DNA of 35,936 bases from Clostridiales bacterium (GTDB lineage Bacteria > Bacillota > Clostridia > Lachnospirales > Lachnospiraceae), in contig JAGZJZ010000061.1 of assembly GCA_018365455.1 (NCBI GenBank), positions 1 to 35,936 of the forward strand. The letters run 5' to 3'. The notes under the pieces were generated by a model. The model saw only the letters and a program-made list of their open reading frames with translations, was not told the DNA's origin and searched no databases. This document shows, in pieces, positions 7,454 to 14,201 of this stretch; position 1 is the first letter of the stretch; the number at the start of each line of letters is the position of its first letter. A program made the position numbers and the translations under genes.

Positions 7454-8131
7454 TTAATTTGATCCAAAAAGATAATCCACATATTTTGCAGATGTTGCAG
7501 TTCTTTTTGAATTGGCTACCGGGCATAGAATTATTGGACTGTAACTTGCCATTTCAGAATCTTTAATGAGCTTACTGTCCTCAATACGGAGTCCACACGT
7601 ATATTCCGTACCGGTATCCTTATCTGTGCCGGTCATTAAATAATCCTTATACTTTTCATACTCAGCATCCGAAAGGATACCTTTCCAGTCCTGGAATGCT
7701 CCCGCACTGGCATAATATTCAAATAAATCTTCCGGTACAATCATAAGATCCAGATCTCCCGTGGTCATAACAGCCATGACTTTTGTAATACTGCTGACGG
7801 TCATCTGGTCCTGCTGATCCAGATTAATCATTGCAGATGAGTCAAAAGTAACCTGCTCACCGGTTTCCTCAAAGCCTGCAGCCTTTATAAAACCATCCGT
7901 AAGAGGGGAGCCTTCCGTATCCATCATGTTGGTATTCAGTGCCATAACATACAAGCCGGTCTTGATCTGTTTCCCTTTGTAAATATCCACGGCGAGCCAG
8001 ACGATAATAACAATGATTGCCAAAATAACAAGTACAAACTTGTAATAATCCCAGAAATACTGTAATTTCCCCTTAAATGTCAAGTCTTTTAACTTCGCTT
8101 TCTCTTCTGTTGCCTTCTCCTTAAATGACAT
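7454..8131 (-). CDS. Membrane-anchored protein, function unknown
   Basis: 225 aa from the ATG at 8131. A charged N terminus is followed by FWDYYKFV and a membrane helix at about residues 32-48. The rest (about 175 aa) is probably extracytoplasmic. It contains DLDLMIVPEDLFEYYASAGAFQDW, similar in flavour to the ligand-binding cores of solute-binding proteins, but there is no lipobox. The frame could begin at a TTG at 8167 with no binding site. The ATG at 8131 has AAGGAG 12 nt upstream, a somewhat long spacing. The groEL terminator lies just upstream. I do not recognise a named family. Confidence 0.7.
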   Translation of the reverse strand: MSFKEKATEEKAKLKDLTFKGKLQYFWDYYKFVLVILAIIVIIVWLAVDIYKGKQIKTGLYVMALNTNMMDTEGSPLTDGFIKAAGFEETGEQVTFDSSAMINLDQQDQMTVSSITKVMAVMTTGDLDLMIVPEDLFEYYASAGAFQDWKGILSDAEYEKYKDYLMTGTDKDTGTEYTCGLRIEDSKLIKDSEMASYSPIILCPVANSKRTATSAKYVDYLFGSN

Positions 8132-8184
8132 CTTCTGATTTTGCTCCTTTTTTCGTTTGTTTACCAACTAGTTTAACATAAATA

Positions 8185-8211
8185 AGGACGAACGTCTATC
8201 TCGTTCGTCCT
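8185..8211 (-). terminator. groESL terminator hairpin
   Basis: A perfect 10-bp stem AGGACGAACG/CGTTCGTCCT with a 7-nt loop, 50 bp after the groEL stop. On the minus strand TTATTT follows; on the plus strand CACTTTTT follows, so it may work in both directions. Confidence 0.75.
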
Positions 8212-8261
8212 CACTTTTTGTAAAATTTCTCTAAAAAATATTAAACTAAAGTTACCAAATA

Positions 8262-9884
8262 TTACATCATGCCCATTCCAGGATTTCCTGCCGGCATAGC
8301 CGGAGCATCTTCTTTAATATTTGCAACACAAGATTCTGTTGTAAGGAATGTGCTTGCTACGCTTGTTGCGTTCTGCAGAGCGCTTCTTGTAACCTTAACC
8401 GGATCCAGGATTCCTGCTTCAACCATATCTACATAAGATTCTTTTGCTGCATCAAAACCAATGCCAACTTCAGATTCTTTAATCTTGTTGATTACTACAG
8501 ATCCTTCTAATCCTGCATTTGCAACAATGTGGAACAGAGGTGATTCCAGCGCTTTTAAGATCACTTTTGCACCGGTCTTAACATCGCCATCCAGGGTTCC
8601 TACTAACGTTTCTACTTCTTTTGCTGCGTGAATGTAAGCAGATCCGCCGCCTGCAATAATTCCTTCTTCAACTGCAGCTCTGGTTGCATTTAATGCATCT
8701 TCCATACGAAGTTTTGCTTCTTTCATTTCTGTTTCTGTAGCTGCTCCTACGCGGATAACAGCAACTCCGCCTGCCAGTTTTGCAAGTCTTTCCTGTAATT
8801 TTTCTCTATCAAAGTCAGATGTTGTTTCTTCGATCATAGCTTTGATCTGGGATACTCTGTTGTCGATTGCAGCTTTATCCCCGCATCCGTCAACGATGAT
8901 TGTATTTTCTTTCTGAACTTTAACGGATTTTGCACGTCCAAGCTGTTCCATTGTAGTTTCTTTTAAGTCTAATCCAAGTTCATCTGAAATCACCTGTCCG
9001 CCGGTTAAGATTGCAATATCTTCTAACATTGCTTTTCTTCTGTCACCGTAACCTGGAGCTTTTACGCCTACAACCTGGAAAGTTCCTCTTAATTTGTTAA
9101 CAATCAGAGTGGTAAGTGCTTCCCCTTCGATGTCTTCTGCAATTATTAAAAGTTTTTTGCCGGACTGTACGATCTGCTCTAATAATGGAAGGATTTCCTG
9201 GATGTTAGAGATCTTTTTATCTGTGATCAAGATATATGGATCATCCAGATTAGCTTCCATTTTTTCCATATCAGTTGCCATGTATGCGGAAATATATCCT
9301 CTGTCAAACTGCATACCTTCTACAAGGTCTAATTCAGTCATCATTGTTTTGGATTCTTCGATTGTGATAACTCCGTCATTTGAAACTTTTTCCATAGCAT
9401 CTGCTACCATGTTTCCAACTTCATCATCGCCAGCGGAGATAGCTGCAACTTTAGCGATCTGTCCTTTTCCGTTTACTTTACGGCTCATAGCTGCAATTGC
9501 ATCTACAGCAGTCTGCGTAGCTTTTTTCATACCTTTTCTAAGTTCAATTGGGTTTGCTCCTGCTGCCAGGTTCTTCATTCCTTCATGAATCATTGCCTGT
9601 GCCAGTACAGTTGCTGTTGTAGTACCATCACCAGCTACATCATTTGTCTTTGTAGCAACTTCTTTTACCAGCTGTGCGCCCATGTTTTCAAATGCATCTT
9701 CTAATTCGATTTCTTTTGCAATTGTAACACCATCATTTGTGATAAGGGGTGTACCGAACTGTTTGTCAAGTACAACGTTTCTTCCTTTTGGTCCCAATGT
9801 TACTCTTACTGTGTTTGCTAATTTGTCTACACCAGCTTCTAATGCTGTTCTGGCATCAATGCCGTATTTAATTTCCTTTGCCAT
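8262..9884 (-). CDS. groEL: Chaperonin GroEL (Hsp60)
   Basis: 540 aa, full family length. It forms the double-ring ATP-driven folding chamber of the cytoplasm with GroES. The sequence starts MAKEIKYG and carries the ATP-binding DGTTTATVLAQ segment near residue 87, AAVEEGIIAGGG near residue 405, and the Met/Gly-rich tail NPGMGMM. The ATG follows AAGGAGGAATTTAGAC. It lies 31 bp after groES in the usual groES-groEL order and should be under HrcA control through the CIRCE site upstream of groES. Confidence 0.99.
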   Translation of the reverse strand: MAKEIKYGIDARTALEAGVDKLANTVRVTLGPKGRNVVLDKQFGTPLITNDGVTIAKEIELEDAFENMGAQLVKEVATKTNDVAGDGTTTATVLAQAMIHEGMKNLAAGANPIELRKGMKKATQTAVDAIAAMSRKVNGKGQIAKVAAISAGDDEVGNMVADAMEKVSNDGVITIEESKTMMTELDLVEGMQFDRGYISAYMATDMEKMEANLDDPYILITDKKISNIQEILPLLEQIVQSGKKLLIIAEDIEGEALTTLIVNKLRGTFQVVGVKAPGYGDRRKAMLEDIAILTGGQVISDELGLDLKETTMEQLGRAKSVKVQKENTIIVDGCGDKAAIDNRVSQIKAMIEETTSDFDREKLQERLAKLAGGVAVIRVGAATETEMKEAKLRMEDALNATRAAVEEGIIAGGGSAYIHAAKEVETLVGTLDGDVKTGAKVILKALESPLFHIVANAGLEGSVVINKIKESEVGIGFDAAKESYVDMVEAGILDPVKVTRSALQNATSVASTFLTTESCVANIKEDAPAMPAGNPGMGMM

Positions 9885-9915
9885 GTCTAAATTCCTCCTT
9901 GAAATATCCCACGTA

Positions 9916-10200
9916 TTATTCTACGATAGCTAAAATGTCATTCTGTTTTACAATGATAAATTCTTCGTCTTCCAATTTCACTTCATTGCCTGCATATTTG
10001 GAGTAGATTACCTTATCTCCGACTTTAACCTGCATGGTAACTTCTTTACCATCAATATTTCCGCCAGGTCCTACAGCAACTACTTCTGCTTCCTGTGGTT
10101 TTTCCTGAGTTTTGCCAGCCAGGATAATTCCTGATTTTGTTGTTTCTTCAGCTTCAAACTGTTTCAATACGACTCTGTCGCCTAATGGTACTAATTTCAT
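9916..10200 (-). CDS. groES: Co-chaperonin GroES (Hsp10)
   Basis: 94 aa, full length. It caps the GroEL ring. The mobile-loop region (EETTKSGIILAGKTQEKPQ, residues about 18-36) and the beta-barrel GDKVIYSKYAGNEVK are visible. The ATG follows AAGGAGGAATATAGA. First gene of groESL, behind a CIRCE operator and a sigma-A promoter. Confidence 0.99.
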   Translation of the reverse strand: MKLVPLGDRVVLKQFEAEETTKSGIILAGKTQEKPQEAEVVAVGPGGNIDGKEVTMQVKVGDKVIYSKYAGNEVKLEDEEFIIVKQNDILAIVE

Positions 10201-10237
10201 TCTATATTCCTCCTTAAATAATTTAAATTTTCTTTTA

Positions 10238-10264
10238 CTAGCACTCGCTTTGATTGAGTGCTAA
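10238..10264 (-). promoter_or_regulatory. CIRCE operator (HrcA site)
   Basis: The minus strand reads TTAGCACTC-N9-GAGTGCTAG, one base from the CIRCE consensus TTAGCACTC-N9-GAGTGCTAA. It lies between the promoter and the groES start, so HrcA should repress groESL here under non-stress conditions. Confidence 0.96.
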
Positions 10265-10275
10265 CCGTTAGTGAT

Positions 10276-10304
10276 ATATTAGTTAAATTACTCCATTTGT
10301 GCAA
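10276..10304 (-). promoter_or_regulatory. Sigma-A promoter of groESL
   Basis: On the minus strand -35 TTGCAC (10304-10299), 17-bp spacer, -10 TAATAT (10281-10276), just upstream of CIRCE. Confidence 0.8.
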
Positions 10305-10439
10305 CTTCCAGATTTGGCTTTATATAGTCTTAATCTTTTTTATACTTACTTATACTCACTATATCTCTTATTTTCTTACTTTTTATGTTTTTATATTTTT
10401 TTTATAAAATATATGATTCCTTAATTTCTCCGTTTTGAA

Positions 10440-10552
10440 TCGTGTAATTTTTCCAAAGCATGCTATAGCGGCTGAAGGGCGCATAGCGGGCTACGAAACC
10501 TGAATTCAGGTCAAAATCCCGTTAAGTGGGGCGCCCTTGCTCCCGGCAGCAA
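10440..10552 (-). repeat. Dispersed inverted-repeat element, degenerate copy (minus orientation)
   Basis: Part of the gap 10265-10615, which has no gene. The core shares TAGCGGGCTACG and AAGTGGGGCG with the reverse complement of the copy at 21801-21966, and CCTGAATTC with the copy at 12248-12372. It is itself a large imperfect palindrome: AAGGGCGC pairs with GCGCCCTT around a perfect centre CCTGAATTCAGG. The outer end is worn down (CGTGTAATTTTTCC at 10440 instead of the full terminal repeat). Confidence 0.65.
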
Positions 10553-10555
10553 GAT

Positions 10556-10588
10556 GAGGTGTGACACTTCGTAAACATGCCACACCTC
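10556..10588. repeat. Inverted repeat after the two-helix membrane protein gene
   Basis: GAGGTGTG and CACACCTC are perfect complements around a 17-nt loop. No T-run follows on the minus strand, so it is not a standard terminator. It could still protect the 3' end of the transcript. Confidence 0.4.
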
Positions 10589-10615
10589 TAACTGGTACCA
10601 TAAAAATACCCCATA

Positions 10616-11365
10616 TTAATATACACTGCTTTTAATTTCATTTATTAACGTATTCAACCCCAGCTCATTGCAGTCATTTATCAGACCTGAAATGATAAAC
10701 TGCTCAAAAAATACTTTCAACTTTTCTCTGTCGTTTATTTGGGCAACCCCAATCGTACTTTCGATTAATTTCATATTATCCCGATTCAATTCACCTTTGT
10801 GCTCACAGTTGGCAAGAAGCTCATTGAGCTCTGTTACTAATGGTCCCTTATTTTCCTGAGAAATTCTTTTTTTAGGAGCTGGTTCTGCTATTTCTTCCGC
10901 CTCAACCTCTTCTTTCTTTTTCAGTTCTTCACTAATAGAACCCTCGCCTGATAAATTAATATGATAGATCGTGTCATCATCATTTTCTGCTATAAGGCGT
11001 GACATCAACTCGTATATTTTACTGTTAAATACGCTGTTTTCAGCATAAAAACTATATATTTCTCCGCTTATCAGACCTAAATGAACGCCATTTCGATTTT
11101 TAATGTTACGGCACCAGACCATCCATACCGCACCGCCTATGACGATTGCAGAAAGCATAAGTACCATACAGATCAGACGGTAACTTGCCATAGAAATAAA
11201 AATACCTAATACAACGTAAAGAACCGGAAATTTTTCTTCTGTCAATTTTCCCTTCCAGAGATGTTCTGTATTTGATATCCGGACCATATGGTTATCCCAT
11301 TTCATGGTACCTCCATCAATATCTATCGTAGAATTTTCAACTATATTATTCGTCTGCCTGGCCAT
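10616..11365 (-). CDS. Two-helix membrane protein in the DUF4489 patch (DUF6232-like N terminus)
   Basis: 249 aa, function unknown. The N terminus (MKWDNHMVRISNTEHLWKG) and two membrane helices at about residues 46-62 and 66-84 recall DUF6232 proteins, but this is from memory. A short domain follows, then a Glu/Lys-rich linker (KKKEEVEAEEIAEPAPKK, about 149-166) and a helical C-terminal domain of about 80 aa. The ATG follows AGGGGATATAC, which sits inside the last codons of the DUF4489 gene upstream (20-bp overlap), so the two are probably co-translated. Confidence 0.7.
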   Translation of the reverse strand: MARQTNNIVENSTIDIDGGTMKWDNHMVRISNTEHLWKGKLTEEKFPVLYVVLGIFISMASYRLICMVLMLSAIVIGGAVWMVWCRNIKNRNGVHLGLISGEIYSFYAENSVFNSKIYELMSRLIAENDDDTIYHINLSGEGSISEELKKKEEVEAEEIAEPAPKKRISQENKGPLVTELNELLANCEHKGELNRDNMKLIESTIGVAQINDREKLKVFFEQFIISGLINDCNELGLNTLINEIKSSVY

Positions 11366-12164
11366 GTATATCCCCTTTTAAATGATTTCCTTGATTTTTT
11401 TCAACTACAACTGCAATCAGTACGGGGTTCGTAATGATAACCGAACCTGCTGTCTGCTGACCCGTAATCTCTATATATACACTGTAATTACACCACTGCG
11501 TACTATGAGAATCGCAATCCAGAGCAGAAAATGTAACCACATCACTTTCCGTTACCTTTTGATTCCTGAAATAAGAATAACCCGAGCTTAACGGCAGCGG
11601 CACTATCTGGTTTTTTTCCTGTTTCAATATCTGAAACTTTAACCTGGCACTTGCATCAATGCTTAAGATATTGCAGGAAAAGCTCAGTTCCGTATGAAAA
11701 TGCCGGCATAATTCTGTATCCAGATTAACAGAGACTACATTGTATGTAGTTCCCTTTTCTGATCCATTCTCTATAATGACGCCTCCAAAAGCGGACGCTT
11801 TCAGAAATACATCATCTGAAATACAAGACGGTTGATCCTGGCATTTTTCTATTCGTATTTCTTTTACCAATTTTCCACAGCATTCTTCTTTATGATTTTC
11901 GCTATGACTGGAAGAATGATTCGATAATTGACAGGATGATTGGTTTGTCGATTGATTTGTCGGTCTGCATGATGATTGATTTGATGATTGATTTGATGAT
12001 TGATTGTATGATTGATTGGAAAATTTATTTCCCTGAAAGTTATTTGGAACAAATGATCGGTTATTGCAGCCCGGTTGTTGCCGTGTACCTGCATTGGCAT
12101 TTGTTCTCATCCCTCTGTTAGGCTGACCGTTCCGTCTCTGAGAGTAAAACAATCCATTATACAT
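11346..12164 (-). CDS. DUF4489 protein with Asn-Gln-Ser repeat tract
   Basis: 272 aa. Residues 1-49 are Asn/Arg/Gly-rich. Residues 50-91 consist of NQSS/NQST-type units with scattered Cys and His. A CC pair lies at 95-96. Residues about 115-255 form a beta-rich domain that matches the partner gene at 12436-13005 in outline (V-N-DT pattern, QILKQEKNQIVPLP, SGYSYFRN, V-TFSALDCD, NYSVYIEI, ITNPVLIAVVVE), so I assign DUF4489. No signal peptide or membrane helix is seen. It may be a coat or surface protein of spores, by analogy with low-complexity Cys-bearing coat proteins; this is inference. The ATG follows AAGGAGCTGCTGTGT. Confidence 0.7.
   Translation of the reverse strand: MYNGLFYSQRRNGQPNRGMRTNANAGTRQQPGCNNRSFVPNNFQGNKFSNQSYNQSSNQSSNQSSCRPTNQSTNQSSCQLSNHSSSHSENHKEECCGKLVKEIRIEKCQDQPSCISDDVFLKASAFGGVIIENGSEKGTTYNVVSVNLDTELCRHFHTELSFSCNILSIDASARLKFQILKQEKNQIVPLPLSSGYSYFRNQKVTESDVVTFSALDCDSHSTQWCNYSVYIEITGQQTAGSVIITNPVLIAVVVEKNQGNHLKGDIHGQADE
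11892..12017 (-). repeat. 12-bp coding repeat (Asn-Gln-Ser-Ser units)
   Basis: The coding strand repeats AATCAATCATCA-like 12-mers, several identical in a row (plus strand 11980-12010). Such arrays change copy number by slippage, so the length may differ between strains. Confidence 0.75.
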
Positions 12165-12188
12165 ACACAGCAGCTCCTTACTAAAATA

Positions 12189-12227
12189 TGCATAGATAGA
12201 ATATTACGGTAATACCCTATCTATGCA
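12189..12227. repeat. 39-bp palindrome upstream of the NQS-repeat gene
   Basis: TGCATAGATAG (12189-12199) pairs with CTATCTATGCA (12217-12227), then a 2-bp mismatch, then TATTAC with GTAATA around a central G. It lies 25 bp before the start codon at 12164, so it is an operator or a hairpin in the leader. Confidence 0.6.
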
Positions 12228-12247
12228 GAACATTTATAAATCTTACC

Positions 12248-12372
12248 TTAGAGCGTGTTTTAAAATCATTCCAGACATCTACACGCCCTACTTTGCGGTA
12301 TATTTGCCCCGAATTCAGGTTGCGTAAACGCTGCGCGCCCTACATCCGGGACAATTCTCCAAACACGCTTTA
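12248..12372 (+). repeat. Dispersed inverted-repeat element (125 bp)
   Basis: The left end TTAGAGCGTGTTTTAAAATC and the inverted right end (CTAAAGCGTGTTTGGAGAAT when reversed) form imperfect terminal inverted repeats. The interior (ACATCT, ACGCCC, ACTTTGCGGT) matches the copy at 21801-21966 in order and orientation. It separates the two DUF4489 genes. No coding capacity. Confidence 0.75.
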
Positions 12373-12435
12373 GGATGGTTTTGCAGGTTTACCACTGCAA
12401 GCCTGCACCCTCCTGCATCTTCAATTAACTGTTCA

Positions 12436-13005
12436 TTAACATCCGCAAGAAGAAGCATTATCAACAACGATTGCTGATAAAGTTGCATTATTAATTGCAG
12501 TAACACCAACTGTTGCAACGCCTGCAACAGTAGCTACTACACTGTAAGTGCAGCATTCTTCATCACAAATATCACAGTCACAAACAAAGAATGTGAATGT
12601 GTTGCTGTCTGTAATTGCTACAAGGCGTGAGAACACCCAGGTAGGTCCTACAGGGATTGGAGTAAGCTGGCCTTTGCACTGTTTAAATACCTGGAAGTTC
12701 AGTGTTACAACTGCTGCAGTTGTATTAATATTGCTGGCAAATTCAAATTTAATGCAAGGATTCTCAAATCCTCTCGTATCTACATTTACTGTGGCAACTG
12801 TAAAAGCTGTGCCTGCAACAGTAGCAAGCGGAAGCGTAACTGCACCTGGAGTACCGCATTTTAAAGTCGTTCTGTTTGGTCTCAAGTGTTTGCGTTTTTC
12901 ACATTTGCAGTATAATTTACATTCGCAGTCACAAGGTTTATCACAATGGCAATCACAACGACGGTCACAATCACAATCACAAATCAATTCTTTTATTTCA
13001 CTCAT
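12436..13005 (-). CDS. DUF4489 protein with Cys-Asp-rich N terminus
   Basis: 189 aa. Residues 9-35 hold eleven Cys mostly in C-D/C-E/C-H alternation (ICDCDCDRRCDCHCDKPCDC and onward). A typical DUF4489 domain follows from KCGTPGAVTLPLATVAGT (about 49-66) to the end, with a second Cys cluster CDCDICDEECC in the last third and a CGC tail. No signal peptide. The Cys/acid tract suggests metal binding or disulfide cross-linking, as in clostridial spore coat proteins; this is inference. The ATG follows AGGAGGTCTGGAT. A minus-strand TATAAT 70-80 bp upstream may be the -10; the -35 is weak. Confidence 0.8.
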   Translation of the reverse strand: MSEIKELICDCDCDRRCDCHCDKPCDCECKLYCKCEKRKHLRPNRTTLKCGTPGAVTLPLATVAGTAFTVATVNVDTRGFENPCIKFEFASNINTTAAVVTLNFQVFKQCKGQLTPIPVGPTWVFSRLVAITDSNTFTFFVCDCDICDEECCTYSVVATVAGVATVGVTAINNATLSAIVVDNASSCGC

Positions 13006-13038
13006 ATCCAGACCTCCTATGATCTAATCAACTCAAGT

Positions 13039-13062
13039 TTTTATACCAAATTAGGTATAAAA
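13039..13062. promoter_or_regulatory. Perfect inverted repeat in the leader of the Cys-rich DUF4489 gene
   Basis: TTTTATACC-AAATTA-GGTATAAAA: 9-bp perfect arms with a 6-bp spacer, 34 bp before the start codon at 13005 and downstream of a possible -10. Candidate operator. Confidence 0.45.
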
Positions 13063-13129
13063 CATTATATTCGATAATACAATTATTGTTACTTCACTTT
13101 CTGAATTTCTAATACCATGGAAAACACAT

Positions 13130-13195
13130 AAAAACCCGGTACCTTTACTCTGATCCACTTTTATAAATGGAACAGGGTAACGGTATCGGGTTTTT
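13130..13195 (-). terminator. codY terminator (long hairpin)
   Basis: AAAAACCCGGTACC pairs with GGTATCGGGTTTTT (one G-U pair), with inner TACTCTG/CAGGGTA and CCA/TGG pairing. It ends in TTTTT on both strands and lies 45 bp after the codY stop, so it works in either direction. Confidence 0.85.
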
Positions 13196-13240
13196 CTAAC
13201 TTTAATCTGCACTTGTTTGCATTAATGATTGAATCAAATA

Positions 13241-14023
13241 TTATTTCGTTTTCTGTGCTCTTAATTCTTCCAGTTCTTCAAATATATAATCATTGATTAC
13301 TTTAATATACGTTCCTTTCATTCCGGAAGATCTGGATTCAATGACTCCTGCGCTTTCAAACTTGCGCAGCGCATTTACGATAACGGATCTGGTAATCCCT
13401 ACACGGTCAGCAATCTTACTTGCTACCAGGATGCCTTCTGTTCCGTCCAGTTCTTCAAATATATGGGTAATTGCCTCCAGTTCAGAGAAAGATAAAGTAC
13501 TGATGGCAGATTTGACAATTTGTATCTTTCTGCTTTCTTCTGCACTTTCTTCATTTACGGAACGCATCATTTCCAATCCTACAACGGTTGTACCGTATTC
13601 ACTCAGGATAATATCATCGATCTCATACTGGGTATCAAACTTGTACATAAAAACAGTTCCCAGGCGTTCACCTGCAATATCAATAGGATTAATGATCGCA
13701 CGGTAGTTTTTGATATCCTCTCCAACAAAGCCCAGGGTTTCCAGATTTACATTTTCTTTTGTAGACAATATTCCCAGTTATCTTTCGTTCAGCATATTGT
13801 CAATATGTCCGCCTACTTTATCCACAATCAATTCCTTGATTTCTTCAACACCATCACAAAGACTGACACCCAGAACTTTTCCTTTTTTGCTGATAACCAG
13901 AATATTGGATTCCAATATCTCTGTCAGCACTGTGCATATATCATTAAAAACGACCTTACTGGAATTATTGTTATGCAATAGCTTGTTGATTTTCCTTGTT
14001 TTATCTAACAATTGTACACTCAT
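13241..14023 (-). pseudogene. codY: codY, GTP/branched-chain-amino-acid-sensing repressor, interrupted by an in-frame TAA
   Basis: Read from ATG 14023 (after AGGAGGCTAAAT) the frame is 261 codons, exactly CodY size. Codon 82 is TAA (13780-13778): MSVQLLDKTRKIN to NMLNER, stop, then LGILSTKENVNLETLGF and the rest in the same frame. Residues 1-150 are the ligand-sensing GAF domain; the winged helix (ASKIADRVGITRSVIVNALR) is intact at the C terminus. A single change of TTA (Leu) to TAA would explain it. The N fragment is 81 aa. Translation could restart at TTG 13768 (175 aa, GGGA nearby), but that piece lacks part of the GAF domain. Functional CodY is unlikely unless the base is a sequencing error. 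Confidence 0.85.
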
Positions 14024-14080
14024 ATTTAGCCTCCTATCTTCCATTGTTTCTATTCTACATACTGTTTCACGATAATACAT

Positions 14081-14109
14081 ATTTTATCATATAATTTTCT
14101 GAAAATCAA
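14081..14109 (-). promoter_or_regulatory. codY promoter with CodY box
   Basis: On the minus strand -35 TTGATT (14109-14104), 17-bp spacer, -10 TAAAAT (14086-14081). AATTTTCTGAAAATC on the plus strand (14093-14107) matches the CodY box AATTTTCWGAAAATT at 14 of 15 positions and covers the spacer and part of the -35, so CodY would repress its own gene. Confidence 0.8.
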
Positions 14110-14166
14110 TCGGTTTCTTATGATAATCAATTATTTTTCACAACAACTGCAAATAATTCAGACGAT

Positions 14167-14194
14167 AAAAAAGAATGCTCTGTTTTCAAGAGCA
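14167..14194 (-). terminator. topA terminator
   Basis: On the minus strand TGCTCT pairs with AGAGCA around a 7-nt loop, with flanking AAAAAAG and CTTTTTT extending the structure. It starts just after the topA stop at 14202 and separates topA from codY. Confidence 0.8.
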
Positions 14195-14201
14195 CCCTTT
14201 T

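Noticed and set aside
9094..9588. Plus-strand frame of 164 codons
   Set aside because: Antisense to groEL, Ser/Ile-rich composition typical of a complement-strand shadow.
12189..12199. SigK promoter near the 39-bp palindrome (CATATTTTA)
   Set aside because: Transcription would start at or inside the ribosome binding site of the gene at 12164, leaving no usable leader.
12315..12527. Minus-strand frame of 70 codons between the DUF4489 genes
   Set aside because: It overlaps the Cys-rich DUF4489 gene in another frame and the repeat element; no binding site.
13766..13780. Programmed stop-codon readthrough of codY
   Set aside because: The stop is TAA followed by C; known leaky contexts favour TGA or TAG followed by C, and no downstream stimulator is visible. 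Not fully excluded.
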